A DNA stretch of 64,000 nucleotides from contig CALNXK010000014.1 in assembly GCA_942486035.1 (NCBI GenBank), forward strand, positions 3,872,501 through 3,936,500, given 5' to 3'. The DNA comes from Porites lobata (Eukaryota > Cnidaria > Anthozoa > Scleractinia > Poritidae). Both the position numbers and the translations under genes were made by a program. Below the pieces are notes generated by a model. It was not told where the DNA came from, ran no database searches, and saw only the letters and a program-made list of their open reading frames with translations. Positions within the stretch are counted from its first letter, which is position 1; every line of letters begins with the position of its first letter. Positions 12,346 to 24,944 of this stretch are shown here, piece after piece.

Positions 12346-12718
12346 CTACGAGAGAACGACTGGAGAACTAACAATTTGACTAACAATAGACGACTGTTTA
12401 ACTGTGACAATAGACGGATCGAAACGCACCAATCACTGATTACGATTCTTCATAGCCAATAACATCACGGCTTAACTGACAGACGACCAATAACATCGCG
12501 ACGTAATTGACCAATCAGATCAATAACCAGAGTATAATACCATCAACTGACGTGATACAACTCACTTTGACTCTGAAGATGACTACTGAAAAGGTTGTCG
12601 AAACGTCAGTCACTGTCAACAACAATAGTCCTATTCAGGATTACGTTTACCCGGTCCATCAAACTCAACCTACTTTTGGAACGACTCCTGGGTTCAAACC
12701 CTTCACATAGCTATTTAC

Positions 12719-13985
12719 CATAAAAAGTAGTGAAAGTGAGACATAATATGAACGAATTATAAAGGTAGAGTTTGGTACGAAACGATAATATATTCTTTAT
12801 TCTACAAAGAACATCTAGTTGCTTTGTAACTTTCTTGCCAGTTTTCGTAATGTGTTTTCCAAAATTCAAAGAATCGTCTAATGTTAGCCCAAACAGATCA
12901 ACTGTATCAAGTAGTGGTAAGGCAACACCTTCAGCAAAAACAGGGTGGCGAAGTGGGGGCGTGGTACCTATCACGCATCACGCCGATGTTTTTTATAAGC
13001 TGTTACGCATCACTGAAAAATAGACAATCCTATTTAATATCATTTTATCTGAAGAAACCAGAGGTCAAAAAAAAAAAAAAGAAAGAAAAAAAAAGGGGAA
13101 CAAGTTGGTGTCATAACTATCTATTTTTAATGCCCCAGCTTCTTTTTTCAAATGATATTTAACATAACGAAAATTTCAAAGGAAAATCACGCGTCACAAA
13201 TGGGAAAATAGTAGACTCACGCTTCAAGCTGCTTGGCCAAATGACGCCTAACGCAGCTTATTTTGACCCGATCAATCATATTTGGCCATCACGCGCCACG
13301 GAAAACCCCTTTGTCAACCTGTGGAAAACGCAAATTATGGCCGCCAACAATTTCTTGAAAAGAGAAAAATGTTTCCTCCTTAACAGCCAAAAAGAAATTC
13401 AATTTCATCCACTCTGCTTTTGTTGCGTGCTGTTTGTATTAAATGTAGGACAAGTCTAGATAGCGCAGCTTAATACGGTCAGCTATGGACTGCGGACTGT
13501 GGACTGCGTAGGACAAGGTATAAAATGAGGACATGGACTTCGTTGCTAAAAACTGTGCTTGCCTAATTGGTTGTAGAGGGGTAAGGTAAAATAAGATCAA
13601 AAAATCGCTAAATAGCACAACACGTGAGTTAAAGTTATGAATAGTCTTATAATTTCTTGGTGGAGGTGTGCCGCCCCGGGTGTGCCACCTAGTTCTTTAT
13701 GTCCTGAGCTTAACCAAAATGTTATTTTCTACACCCATTTTTAGACTCGGTCTTGGTCTCTAAAACCGTGGTCACAAGCGCGATGTACATGTTTACATAG
13801 GTGTAAATCATGTCATCATCTCTTAGAATATAACTTTGGATGATATTTTTCAGTTTACGTATAGGTGAGTACCCCTTCCCCTACGATACTGCTTTCTTGC
13901 ATCGCAGAATGCCTCTCTGTTGACCTTCTTGTCTAGGTTATTCATTTCCTCACATCCCCAGCTTTAAAAAGGTCACCCCATGCAA
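12719..13985. other. Gene-less region with A-rich tract
   Basis: No supported gene. An A-rich low-complexity tract of about 45 bp spans roughly 13055-13100. Short ORFs at 12711-13459 overlap on both strands and match nothing known to me. Confidence 0.4.
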
Positions 13986-13989
13986 GGGA

Positions 13990-14250
13990 ATACAAGATCG
14001 TCTTGGATTGTGGATTCCCCGCCGTGGATTCCGAATTCCAAATACTGGATTCCAGCTCTTTTTCAGTGGAACTTGGATTCCGGATTCTAATTGTTAATGG
14101 GATTTGGGATTCTAAGTCCCAGGATTCCGGATTCCAAGGCCCAGTATTCCGAATTCCACAAGCAAAAATCTTCCAGATTTCGGATTCCACATGCAAAAAT
14201 TTCCCTGATTCCGGTATTTGGATTCCCTTACATGGGACGAAATTCCTTTA
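13990..14250. repeat. Degenerate GGATTCC minisatellite
   Basis: The heptamer-like motif TGGATTCC/GGATTCCG recurs more than fifteen times in 260 bp with variable spacing. It produces artefactual ORFs on both strands rich in WDSxSQDSG or GNPESWDLE words. I see no promoter or splice context, so coding is unlikely. Confidence 0.75.
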
Positions 14251-16096
14251 AGGAATTGAGGCATCTATAAGATTTTTACTCTCACTAACACCAATAGTAT
14301 TTTTTTGTCTCTCAATTTCATATCGACTTTTATTGGTTTAAGGCTATAAATTGAATTCTCTTCCAACTCCTACCTTTTATAAAATTTTAGATTTTCATTT
14401 TCAGTTGCCTTGTGTAACGGCATAGCCCTTCTTGCCCGTGCAGGATGCTTTCCTTCTCCACATGACGCTGACTTTGGGGAGAAAAGAATGCGTGTCCACC
14501 CAAAGAAATGTTTGTGTGTGAGGCGAGGAGGTGGAACTACTGTTTTGAGCTAGTCGGCTATCCTTTCGAAAGCTGTTTCAAAATATACAGTCCGTAGTCC
14601 GCGTTTTATACATACTGTAGGTCGTTTTTACCCTGACCACAGGGATATATTTACCAACATTAGAATTTTAAGCTAGTTTTGATCGCAAAGATTTGGATTA
14701 GACAGCAGCACTTGTCTGCAATCGTTTTCTTTTTTTTCCTCGTCAGTTTTTCACCTGCGCCCTTCTATCATCTGAACGCCTGCGACAGGCTAATATTTTG
14801 TTCTCTAAATAAAATAAGTAAACGTGCCGTTCTATTTTTTTTTTAATTGTTAGATAACTGTTTTGAGAAAACTATTAGTAGAGGATTGCCAATATGTTCT
14901 CTTTCTTAAAAAAAGTCACCTCGATTCTGTCACTGGACTATTTTCCCGTCTTCGGCGGCTAATTTTTAATAGGCCCAGGCCGTTGAAATCGAAAACAATC
15001 GAAAATCAAATAATTCCCAAACTCAGTCGGATTTTGAATTTTAAACCTAAACAGCGTTATACTCATTTAAAAAAATTACTATAAAGTGAAAATGAGGGTA
15101 GGCTAGGTTTTGAGTTTTGGTCACGATTTGGTCGAGTTTTGTCTCCATTCGCTTTTAACTTTTTCAGTTTTTGTTTCTCTGCTCAACGTTTAGAGAGTCT
15201 TTTCTTAAAAAGTGGTTTACTTTGGGCAGCACTAAGACATGGAATCCGGAATCAGGAAACGGTGAAAACGGTGAGAAGTGATTCCATTTGCTTTTATTGA
15301 AATGGATGGATGAAAATTGATCGCTCTTTTTGATATACAAATCATGTCCAGTGACATACATATCATGTCAAAGAGAAAGTGCATGAAATCAGCTATTACA
15401 GCTGATTCTTAAGTCGCGGCACCAGGCGATTAATAAAATGGATTTACAAAGAGAGATACGAATTGCTCTTACTGAAAAGAAAACAACAACTTAATAACAG
15501 CCCGCAAACCACTAAGCTGAACGTTTCGAACGTGGAATTTGTTATGAGTACCGAACACCTATTTTAGTCGACAAAAGTAATTAAATAAGGCAGTTGATTC
15601 AGACGTCGGATATGATGGTGCTGAATTAAACTCCGTTTGTTGTAAACATTCCCAGTCTCTTAAGAATTTTTTTTTATCCAGCGTGGATAAGGCTTTCTAT
15701 AATTAATGCATTATATTCGTCACATGTGGAATGCGACTTCTAAATCAAATGTTGAAAAGTCGAATTTTCGACTGTTTCAGTCGCAGATTCCATAAAGTCG
15801 TATTTAATTTGATACTGTCGAATTTAATTGATTTAGACGTCCCATCTCAAAGCAGTTACTTCTCGAGTTAAATTAGGTACATGTGAAAATCGACGATTAA
15901 GCTGCGTAATGATAACAGTGTCCAGTATTACTAAACTATACCGGTAGATACGCTATGATACATACCGCATTTTTTATATTCATGTGAACTTTGTGTTCAA
16001 TTTACCACATTATTTTACTAGCTATATGCACAAACACAGGTAAAAAAAATAAAAAAGAGATTTAAAAAAAGGAAAAAAAAATAAGGTTAGGAAAAA
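14251..16096. other. Gene-less A+T-rich DNA
   Basis: No domain-bearing ORF. A CGCCTGCGACAGGCTA motif at about 14776-14791 resembles the terminus of the transposon at 10.85-11.89 kb and may be a solo fragment of that family. Confidence 0.4.
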
Positions 16097-16188
16097 TCTG
16101 CTTCAATGGGGTTCCAGCTCGGACCCTCAGAATCAGTTAGAATTAAAAGCTATCTACTCTATCCACTGGACCACCTCGGTTAACACTG
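16097..16188 (-). repeat. tRNA-derived SINE head, minus strand
   Basis: Read on the minus strand, an A-box-like GTGGTCCAGTGGATAGAG is followed about 40 nt later by a B-box-like GGGTCCGAGCTGGAACCCC. A T-rich stretch lies downstream on that strand near 16065-16080. The spacing fits a tRNA-like pol III promoter with an enlarged middle, so a SINE is favoured over a tRNA gene. Confidence 0.55.
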
Positions 16189-19047
16189 ACCACCCGAATG
16201 TAAAAGAGGTATGTATTCCTTCTCTATGGTGATTGACAGTTTTCAAGGATGACTTTTTCGTGTTTTTTTTTTAATTTCCGGGTAGAATTAAATCTTTCAC
16301 TGATCGAAGCTAGACGTAAAACTCACAATAAACCCATTAACATTCTTTCAGGCTTGGTCCATGCCGGGAACGTTTAAGAAATTTATGTACTATCGATCGC
16401 GTGGCTACCGACTGAACAGTATAACCGTATGATACTCTCCCTGCTCGTAAGGTGTCTTTTCATCGGTCGGGGAAAACATTAACACATCATTGTTCATTAT
16501 TATTTCCATTGTTTTAGGTTAGGGTAGCAAACCATTTGGCTTTTAGGGTTAGAAGAGCTGCTATATGACATTTCTCCCTGGAATGAAGAAAAACAATATG
16601 GCCGCCAAATACATCCTTCTAGTTTTAAAGTTCTCCGTTATTAACAAACGTTGAACATTTATTTCGGCAAACAAACAGTTAAGTTGAGAAAGGAGATTTT
16701 AAAAGTCTCAAGAATAGGTTTTCTTTTCGATTTCAATTTGCAATATCGGTCAATTTACGCAACTTTTAAACTTCTGGCTCAGTTTTCGCTTCTGCTTTGA
16801 AAATGGAAAAATAATTACTCAGGGGTAATACAGTGTAAAGATTTGTAGAGAAAAACAACAAAAACCTGCCAATTTATGGCGAAAAATGTACTAAAATATT
16901 CAAAACGCTGTGGTCACGTGACTGATGACGTCATGTCCCTCTTTTGGTCATGAAAAATATTATCAAGTACAATATTACTTTCCTGCAAATTTTCTTTGCC
17001 GTGTGATGAAACGTCAACTCTCTACAGCCCTTGGCATAGTCTCCCGACGTTTTCGCTCATGTTCATGCTCATGTTCTTACATTTTAAATGCTGGACGTAA
17101 ACTGGTTATTTTTAAATGCTCCACACAACCAAGACCTCAAATATGCTATTTGTTTTTATCCCAATAATGAAATCTAATCACAGCAACAAAAAAACCGGAT
17201 TCAGAAATAGTCACGTGACTGATGACGTCATGACCCTGGGTGTGACATGGGATGATATTCTATGGCAAATGATATGTTGCTGTAGTCTGACATTCTTCTA
17301 CGTATAAAATTGTCAAAGTTATAAGGCTTCAAAAAAAATTGCCTCAAAGGATCCTGGGATAATTTTTATGATAATTACAATCTGAGACTCCGACATCGAA
17401 AACCATTCTTCTAATTTTTCTCACAAATAAAATGCTTTTGGGGGGAACAATCTACATTAGGTTTCTTATCTACCTAAAAGCTATCTATGAAAAAGAAATG
17501 AAAGAAATTAATAATTTTTCAACTCTTGCCACTACATTACGATTTTGGTCGATTTTCCTGACCGTCGCCCTTAAGTTAGTAACCTGTTTTTTAGAAAGCA
17601 GGCTCTCGTCTTAAAAAGGCCATTTCTGAGTTATCCCAATCCTCTGCTTCAAAGCAAGACTAAAAGCAAAGCCATACATGAATATGAAAATTATTTTTGT
17701 TTTTTTCTTCATTTTAAATTTCCCAAGACAGGTTTTGCTCTTAGCCTCGTTTTGAAAGCGAGAGTTACTGTGAAAGCGAGAGTTATAGGAACTCAGAAAT
17801 GGTCTATTGTGAATCACAAGAGGCAATGCCTCTGGCGATTTCCAAAACAGATAGCTTGCTTTCAGGCTATCGTTGTAGGTTCATTGTATATAAAAAATTG
17901 GACAAAATAATACACAAGACATTTGTTTTTATGACAAACTGATTGAGACACCTGAAATTGGAGATGAATTAACGGTTTGCGCAGCCTACTCATAAATCGT
18001 CAAAAATGACTTTTTGTGCTAATTCAAGATCATTGTGTCGTTCTGTGAAAGAGCCGGTGGCATTTTTATAATTTCTTTGATCAATTAAATTAATTGAATC
18101 GACTAGAGGATTCCGTGACTCGAGGGCAAGGATTATCATTATTTGTGATTTAAATGTAGTTTGGTTACTATTGCACTACTACTAAATTCAATTTAATGCT
18201 ATATGGGTTAGAAAACTATATAGCTTAAACTGGACGTTAAGATGCGTCATTGTCTCAGTCAAGTTATGCATTTGGAAATAATGAGTACATTACTGTGTGT
18301 AATTTTGGTGGCCGTATCAACAACCAAAAAGGCCCGGTCTGAAAAGGGTGAAAATAAACTTAAACAATGTACAGAAGGTCACGCGGAAACGTTAAAGTTG
18401 AACCTCGCTCAACTTTTATACTTAATTTCAATTTTTGTTTCACTGCAGGTCGTTTTGCAATTTTTATTGGACAAGTACAGACTTAAATACGGAGATTTCT
18501 TTCCTCCAGGAAGTAAGTGTGCATTATATTAAACTCGTTTTAAGTCCTGAAAATTCAGCTTATTCGAATAATTGGAATAGTTTCTTTTCAGTTAAAATTC
18601 TTTTAACCCTCTGACGTACAAGGGGTAAAGGGGGGTTGCCACCCCTCCCTAAGGTTTTTCTGCATTTTTTCCTAGAGGGTAAGACATCAGCACCAGACGT
18701 TTTTAGTACTGTGCTGTTCGTGTATAACTCGCGCACATTTTGAGTCAAGTTCAGTGATGGTCAATTTCTGTGGTTACGAGATATGACGTCATAAGTAGCA
18801 GGTGATCAAGCCATTTTGAGTGAAAATGCATGTTTTTTCAACTTCTTTCAACAATAAAAGTAAATCTTGTGGCTAAAATCATGCAAAGTGCTTATTTATG
18901 TGTTATTTTTCCTGTCAAGCACAAAAACTCACCATTTCGAGCTGTTTTAACCTGAGTTCTGATACTTGGTAAAATCCAAGATGGCGACTATTGTTGGCGA
19001 CGTCACAGGCCTCCAGCAGCGCCACCACCCATGAAACATACCTCATC
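16189..19047. other. Gene-less region with two CRE-like copies
   Basis: A GTCACGTGACTGATGACGTCATG block occurs twice, near 16912-16934 and 17211-17233, about 300 bp apart, so a short dispersed repeat is likely. The block contains a perfect CRE core, TGACGTCA. An ORF at 18242-18532 has splice-like borders but no recognised domain. No gene is supported. Confidence 0.4.
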
Positions 19048-20060
19048 TTCTTAAGGTGACTCGACCCAGTAATTTTGTGAGGGTACCATCCTACTTTGAA
19101 GCTCTTCTGTATCCTCACCTTTACTTTGATCGTAAGTCTAACATATAGCATGGATAATATATAGATCAACCTATAATACAGCATAAAATTTTTAGTGATC
19201 GGAGTAAATGTCACGTGGTTATAGTGCTACGCCTGTTTGGGGTGTGAGTCGAAATTCTGCCGTTGCCGGCAGTTTTTCGTGAAAATCTCAAGGGTACATA
19301 TAGTGTGCATTAGTACCTTGCGTTGAACAGAGTTTCACCAAAATCGCAAAGACTCAATGCGAGAACTTCCGCGGTTTCCAAATTTAGGTAATAATTTATG
19401 TGAAAATGATAAGCAAACTTTACACGATTATAGCTAATAAACTATGAGATTTATCCCTTTATTTTGGGGATCTTTACAACAGATAGGTCCTTGCAAGTCA
19501 GCAAAAAGCTTTAGGGGCTTGTAAATGCGTGCGATTTCAATCAATTTTTTCAATGCCTATGAAATTCAGAATCCGGGTAGTTAGTTAATCAATTGTGGCC
19601 CTGAAAAAAATTGAAGGGAAAGAAATAGGAATTTTTTAAGAAAATACTTTTTTTGTGAGAAAGACTTTTAAACGCTGACAAACGTAAACAAATAGCTAAA
19701 ACTATAGTTTCTATATGTTCGCATTGCTCGAAATCGCGCGCATTTACAAGGCTCTAAAGCTTTTTGCTGACTTGTAAGGACCCATCTGTTATATAAAGAT
19801 CCCCAAAATAAAGGGGTAAATGTCATAGTTCATTAGATATAATCGTGTACAGTCTGCTCATCATTTCCACATAAATTATGACCTAAATTTGGAAACCGCG
19901 GAATTTCTCGCATCGATTCTGTGCTATTTGGTGAAACTCTGCTCAACGCAAGGCACCAATGCGCACTATATGTAGCCGAGAGATTTTCACGAAAAAAAAC
20001 CGGCAATAGCTGAATTTCGACTAATAGTCAGGTCTCTTAAGGTCAGGATCGTTACAGAGT
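19048..20060. repeat. Dispersed repeat copy A, carrying a fold-back insertion
   Basis: The flanks at 19048-19246 and 20023-20060 together match the reverse complement of 23727-23976. In that second copy the two flanks are adjacent. The shared sequence includes ATAACCACGTGACATTTACTCC and a GATCAAAGTAAAGGTG stretch. The 0.78 kb between the flanks is a separate fold-back element. Confidence 0.75.
19247..20022. repeat. 0.78-kb fold-back element
   Basis: The termini AGTCGAAATTC and GAATTTCGACT begin arms of about 350 bp that are imperfect reverse complements. Shared landmarks include CTTTATTTTGGGGATCTTTA against its complement near 19795, and GCAAAAAGCTTTAGG against CTAAAGCTTTTTGC. No coding capacity. 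It lies inside repeat copy A and is absent from copy B, which acts as the empty site. Confidence 0.75.
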
Positions 20061-21041
20061 TGACAAAAGCAGCAAACTTTCCACAGCGATAGCTTATTAC
20101 AGTACCATGAATATTAGAGGGGGCGCCCAATGCAAATATGCCGCTGAAGCGTGCTAAACAGGATTTAATTATTGTAAATTTCACTTGCTGGGGTCCCTGT
20201 GGTGTTTTCATTGAAAATTGTTATTTAATACCTTAAATTACTCAGAATGCTATTCTCAAGTTGTAAACAACAATTTCACTCCAACATCTGGCATTCCCAT
20301 TCATTATTAGTTCATTGATTGTATAATTAAGTTGATTATTATTGTGCCCTTAAAGCAAGTCCACAGTCCGCGCACATTTTCGTAAGTCATTTCTAAGATG
20401 GCCTCGTCTTTGCTTCATAACTTGCAAGTACTTAGCTTCTGGGGTTCTCTTCTCCTTTTCTAATGTATTTCAGTTAGAGGAGGCCTTATTGTGTGGCTTA
20501 AGCCCTATTTATCAAGTATTACTTGTCTTTACATGTCACTTTAAACTAAAAAAAGAGTATGGCATAGCGATTCACACACAAAATTTCAGAAAAAAGAAAT
20601 TGTCAAAGAGTCTGTTGTATCACATATTATCAGGGATTTATGACAGCTGTTCATGAAGAGCAAATAACGAAATTACAGAACCCAAAATAGTTCTTTCCTA
20701 AGGAGGTAATTAATTTTTCAGCTTAACATAGGCCTGGATGCCTTTCAGTCTCTCTTTATCTGCTGGACGCAGAGTCATATCATTTACAATTCCCGCGGTT
20801 TGGCTAAGCTTTACAAAGCGAAAACAAACAAAAACGAATCTGGTCTCATAAACAAAAAAAAGAAACAAGTTAGCCCAAGCTTCAAAAAGAACACAGTTTA
20901 TCATGAAGCCTCTACATTTGGCACTGAAGCACTCATGTCCAAAAATAATAACAGCTTATCAAGTCGTAAAAGTGAGACTCAAGTGGTACAAAATTGACTC
21001 AAACTGCGGAAACTGTAGAAAGAGGGCCGGGCTAACTTTTA
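20061..21041. other. Gene-less region
   Basis: No supported gene or RNA. Short ORFs near 20710-20997 are on opposing strands without recognisable content. Confidence 0.4.
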
Positions 21042-21575
21042 GGGCCTGTTTACATGGAGGAGGGAGACCCCAGGTAGGCATGGTAACCCACTTACGTGGG
21101 GTAACCCGCCTGTTCATATAATCTCTCATTTTAATATGAGCACGTTTACATGATAGGTGGGGTGACTCTTCGAGGTGGGTAGCCCGGTCTGCCACATCGG
21201 GTAACCCTCTCAGCGGAGGTAAAATTTTGCCATGTCAACGTTTCAAGGTGAGGTAACCCAGGCTAGTCGGGGTCGGATTCGTCATACATCAACTTCGCAC
21301 AAAATTCACTTTGGCGCCGGGTGGCTTCACATAATTATTGAAGGTAACAATAGAAAATCACAACACTGAAGGTTGCAGTAAGAGCAGAGCGTAGACGTGG
21401 TTTGCCAGCATTTTTCTTGTTTACGTGCTTAGCGACCATTCAATAATCTTGAGAAAGTGCACCACAGGATGGCGGGGTTGTAAGATTGCATGTAGAGGAG
21501 GGTTATTTTTTTACCCTACCTAAGCAGGTTACCTCACCTACCTGGGGTCCCCCCCCTTTATGTTACAGTCAAGCC
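21042..21575. repeat. MITE-like element with imperfect GGACCCCAGGTAGG-type ends
   Basis: The left end starts GGGCCTGTTTACATGGAGG and runs into GACCCCAGGTAGG. The right end, as reverse complement, runs GGCTTGACTGTAACATAAAGG into the same GACCCCAGGTAGG. The interior repeats GTAACCC/GGGTTAC motifs. A related piece (GGGGTGACxCxxCGAGGTxGGTxxC...TCTGCCA) recurs at about 55150-55225 beside the SPRY exon. Confidence 0.55.
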
Positions 21576-23053
21576 AGGTCAGGCGTACCCCCCAAAATTC
21601 CATTAATGAATTTATTATTCGAAAGTTGAGTCCGTTGGCAGTTGTAGATTTCAGATTCATCTCTACATTCTTGCATGCGTAATGAGCCGTGAATTCGCAC
21701 GCGATTCAGTTACGAAATTTCTACCAGCTCAGTTTCCCTGAATTTAATGTAAATGTCTTCTAAGAATTTTAATTCATTCAAAGATTTTCAATCTGACCAA
21801 ATACAGACAAGTTCTTGTAAATTTCTCACTGCTCATTACGCATGCAGTAATTCCGATTTGAATTTGACACCAGTTACGGGAACAACTAAGGGATTCATTT
21901 TTCAAATAATCAATTCATTAATAGAATCTTGGGGGATACGCTTGACCTGTTTTGACTGTAACAGGAACCGTGAAACTGGTAATAAAGGGTGTACCTAACC
22001 CGCGACTAGCTGTGATACTATTTCCATCTTCATAAAACGTCAGCATAGCAGCCAAAGGAGCCATTATATCAGTGTAACACGAATATTAGATTGCGGTTGT
22101 TTCATGCGTCTCGTTTTCTGACCTTTTTGGGTTCGTTTTTGTCACCATCTCTAAATTTCAATCATGTTCAAAACACCGCTACTAACAAAATATTTCGTAA
22201 AGCTCTTTAGAATGATATTCAGCAATAAAAACAAGGTGTGACCAGGAGCCGATTTCTACGCTCCTGCTGTGGCAACATAAGCATAACTGAATGCAAAGTT
22301 TTGCGGTACGTAATCTGTCAGAAATCTGTTTGAGTGGTCAAAGTTGAGGCTGATGGGCTTCTTTATCATAACCACTCCATTATTATAAGGGACCAGGCCA
22401 TAATTATTGTTGACCCTTGCTTTTTTTGGTATTTTCTGTAATTTTCCACAGCATTATTTTGTGAAAAGTTGGTAATTGAATTGCTCTTGAGGAATTCATG
22501 ATTGTAAGGTCTCGTAACCACGGGGTATTCGCCTAATTGTATCAAACAAATTACATTCATTTTCATAAATGATGCATCATTGGTTGGCTAAAAGAGGTCT
22601 TGTTCCTGCAACTTGTCTTCTGAACTTAGTTTGTTTGTAAACTGTAACGCACGCGACGACCTTCCTTTTTTTTTTTTGAAAGATCGTATAGACCTACCAT
22701 TAACACTCTGGTGCGAGGGCTCTGAAGTGAATGAGCTCCTTTCAGGCGTCTAGGCATGCAGGGACCTCATACACTTATTTTTAAATACAAATGTGTAAAA
22801 AATAAAGAGTGTTAAAAATTCCTGGAGAGACATGTTTTACAACCTCCTTCCCAGGGCTTAATAAAAAGGTAGAAAAAGGTAAAACGACCATATTTTACGT
22901 CAATAACTCGTGACAGTAATAATAACGGATAAACTTGAGGTCGACGGTGCGCTCCTTTTACCCCCCTCTCTCCATTAATGCTCCGTTTTAAGGGTATTTA
23001 AAGCTAGTCAAAGCTACACAGAAAGGAGAGAAGTTGAAATAAGGATATGTTGA
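21576..23053. other. Gene-less A+T-rich DNA, possible SINE body at right
   Basis: No gene recognised. The last about 200 bp may be the body of the minus-strand SINE whose tRNA-like head is at 23054-23125. Confidence 0.4.
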
Positions 23054-23125
23054 CACTGGGGATCGAACTTGGGACCTTGCGCACCGAAGGCTGCGCATGC
23101 ACTAACCAACTGTGCCACCCTTACT
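23054..23125 (-). repeat. tRNA-derived SINE head, minus strand
   Basis: On the minus strand the segment reads like a tRNA, with A-box GTGGCACAGTTGGTTAGTGC and B-box AAGTTCGATCCCC at normal spacing and a short anticodon-like arm (GCGCAGCCTTCGGTGCGC). The acceptor stem does not close convincingly, and SINE-like sequence follows, so a SINE promoter is the preferred reading. Confidence 0.65.
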
Positions 23126-23726
23126 CCTCCTTTTCCCCCTGAGGACGAGGTTGACATGTTTTAATCATTATCTCAAGAACAGGGTTACCAACGAAGCAAA
23201 TTATAATCTAATCTTAGCTGCACAATTACAAAGTGGGCGCGTTGTCAGTTACGGTTCAATAGGTCGTTCGTGTGGTATGTCAATTTAACGATTTTATCGT
23301 CTAGGATGTGATACATTTTGGTTTTATGTTATTGTATGACATCTTTGAAAGCTGGCTTTGTGATCAGTTTAAATTGATATGTAATGATATTATACTTAGC
23401 AGTGACACTGATAGCCGCACAGTGAACATGGCCACACTTACCGTGTGGAGACTGGGCACTAGACAGTATTATGTACATATAAAACTGTTTTGGATAGTGT
23501 AATAGCAACTAAACATTACCAAATTAAAAACTTAAAAATTTGAAACAAATGTTTTTCAGCCAAATCAAACAAGAAGAGTACTCATCACAGGGAGTCCAAT
23601 CTGCTATTATAGGTGAAGTGTTAACCCCCCTTTTTTTATCTGTAATTAGGACCATTTGTAACGGGCACTCCCTCCAGTATTAATCGGCAGGTGCTAAGGA
23701 AGCTCTGTGAAATTTGACACTTTTGT
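23126..23726. other. Gene-less spacer
   Basis: No supported gene. Only short unassigned ORFs. Confidence 0.4.
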
Positions 23727-23976
23727 CACGTCTGTAACGATCTGGCCTATATTTTGCACTAAGAGACCTGACTATAAGACCCAAAGAGGCGTGGCACTAT
23801 AACCACGTGACATTTACTCCAATCGCCAAAATTTTTATGCTATATTGTAGATTGATTTATATATTATCCATGCTATATGTTAGACTTACGATCAAAGTAA
23901 AGGTGGGGATACCAGAGAGCTTCAAAGTAGGATGGTACCCTCAGAAAATAACTGGGTCCAGTCACCTTAAGAAGAT
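23727..23976. repeat. Dispersed repeat copy B (uninterrupted)
   Basis: Matches repeat copy A in reverse orientation across its outer segments, and lacks the 0.78-kb fold-back present in copy A. The matching stretch ends at CCTTAAGAAG. Confidence 0.75.
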
Positions 23977-24615
23977 CAAAGGCTTCGTTTCCAAATACTG
24001 CAACATATCAAAACCTCTAGAGGGATTCCTCCCGTATTCCTTGTACCACGGTCGGGGTATAAATTTGCGTGTACGTCCGGGGGTTAACTGATCAAAGAAA
24101 CTATTAGGAGCCGGCCCATATGATTACCTTTCTTATTACATGTACATTCAGATAAAATCGACCAGATACTTGACGATGCAGAGAATACTGAAAACATGGT
24201 TAATCAGATTCTTTACCGAACCTTCACGTATCAAAAATGTCATGACAAAGGTCTTCTTCCTACCGGTGCAGAGGTAACTATACCATTTTAGTATTGATTA
24301 TTTGAAACATGGTCAGGGCAGGGGAAGGCAGAAACGGGAAGAAAAAAATAGCACAACAAAGTGCGACTGAAAAAAAAAACATGCAAACCGACAGGGCTGA
24401 ATAACGTACTGCGCATGTCCTGTGACAACACTTGTTTACTAAGCGTAGTCGCGCGAGGGATGCACTTTCATCTGATAAGCTCATTTGTGAGTGCTAACGA
24501 CGAAGAATACGTTAGAAGTGCAAGTTTTGTTAAGGAATGTTAAGTAAACCAGGGATCAAGGAAAACGCTTTTGACCGTCTCGGTGAGGTGTTTCATTGTT
24601 TTGATCGTAAGTTTT
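23977..24615. other. Gene-less spacer
   Basis: No supported feature. ORFs at 24278-24543 overlap on opposite strands. Confidence 0.4.
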
Positions 24616-24944
24616 AGGGACCGGCCATTATTTATCGCCTTGGGGAAGGGGGGCGGAGGATTTTAGTGCGCATCACTTGATTTTTGGGAGAAAAAAAGGG
24701 GGATCAGTCGCAACTGAGAATCCAAAAGGGGGGATCGCTGAAAACTTTGGAAGGATTCAGAGGGAGGGGGGCACTCACATTTTCTTGGAAAATGAAGACG
24801 GGGGGGGGAGTCGCGAAAGTCATCAAAAGTTATTAGAGGGGATCACTTCAGTGAAGTAACGTTCAAAGAGGGGGTTGGCTAAATGTCAACTTGTTTAGGC
24901 CAAAATTTTCCCCCCCCCCAGCCGATAAATAATGACTGGTCCCT
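24616..24944. repeat. 329-bp MITE
   Basis: The left end AGGGACCGGCCATTATTTAT and the right end, as reverse complement, AGGGACCAGTCATTATTTAT form roughly 25-bp terminal inverted repeats with few mismatches. The interior is G-rich on the plus strand (several runs of G, then a run of C near the right end). The plus-strand ORF inside is a consequence of this composition. Confidence 0.8.

Larger units (their letters stand above)
10629..12680 (+). repeat. Right arm of the Penelope-like inverted repeat, split by an insertion
   Basis: The arm is the inverted counterpart of 8835-9832, interrupted by the DNA transposon at 10846-11889. With the insert left out, the two arms have similar length. The arm continues beyond the left-arm homology into a short unique tail of about 26 bp before the target duplication. 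Confidence 0.85.
8823..12718. mobile_element. Penelope-like retroelement in long inverted-repeat configuration
   Basis: Two arms of the same element face each other: 8835-9832 read on the minus strand and 10629-12680 read on the plus strand. They flank a unique centre of about 0.8 kb carrying reverse transcriptase sequence. The whole is bracketed by a perfect 12-bp direct repeat, ATAGCTATTTAC, at 8823-8834 and 12707-12718, read as the target-site duplication. Both arms encode a GIY-YIG endonuclease. Reverse transcriptase plus GIY-YIG in one element is the hallmark of Penelope-like elements, which often insert as complex inverted or tandem partial copies. The right arm is enlarged by a separate 1.04-kb DNA transposon. 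Confidence 0.85.

Noticed and set aside
8823..12718. CRISPR array or other direct-repeat array
   Set aside because: The repeats here are inverted arms of a retroelement. No spaced short direct repeats exist in the window, and the DNA is eukaryotic.
13942..14251. Opposed ORFs of 84 and 82 codons
   Set aside because: Both are products of the GGATTCC repeat.
18242..18532. 96-codon ORF with hydrophobic segment and a splice-like border
   Set aside because: The acceptor- and donor-like bases fit a possible exon, but the peptide matches nothing and no neighbouring exon was found.
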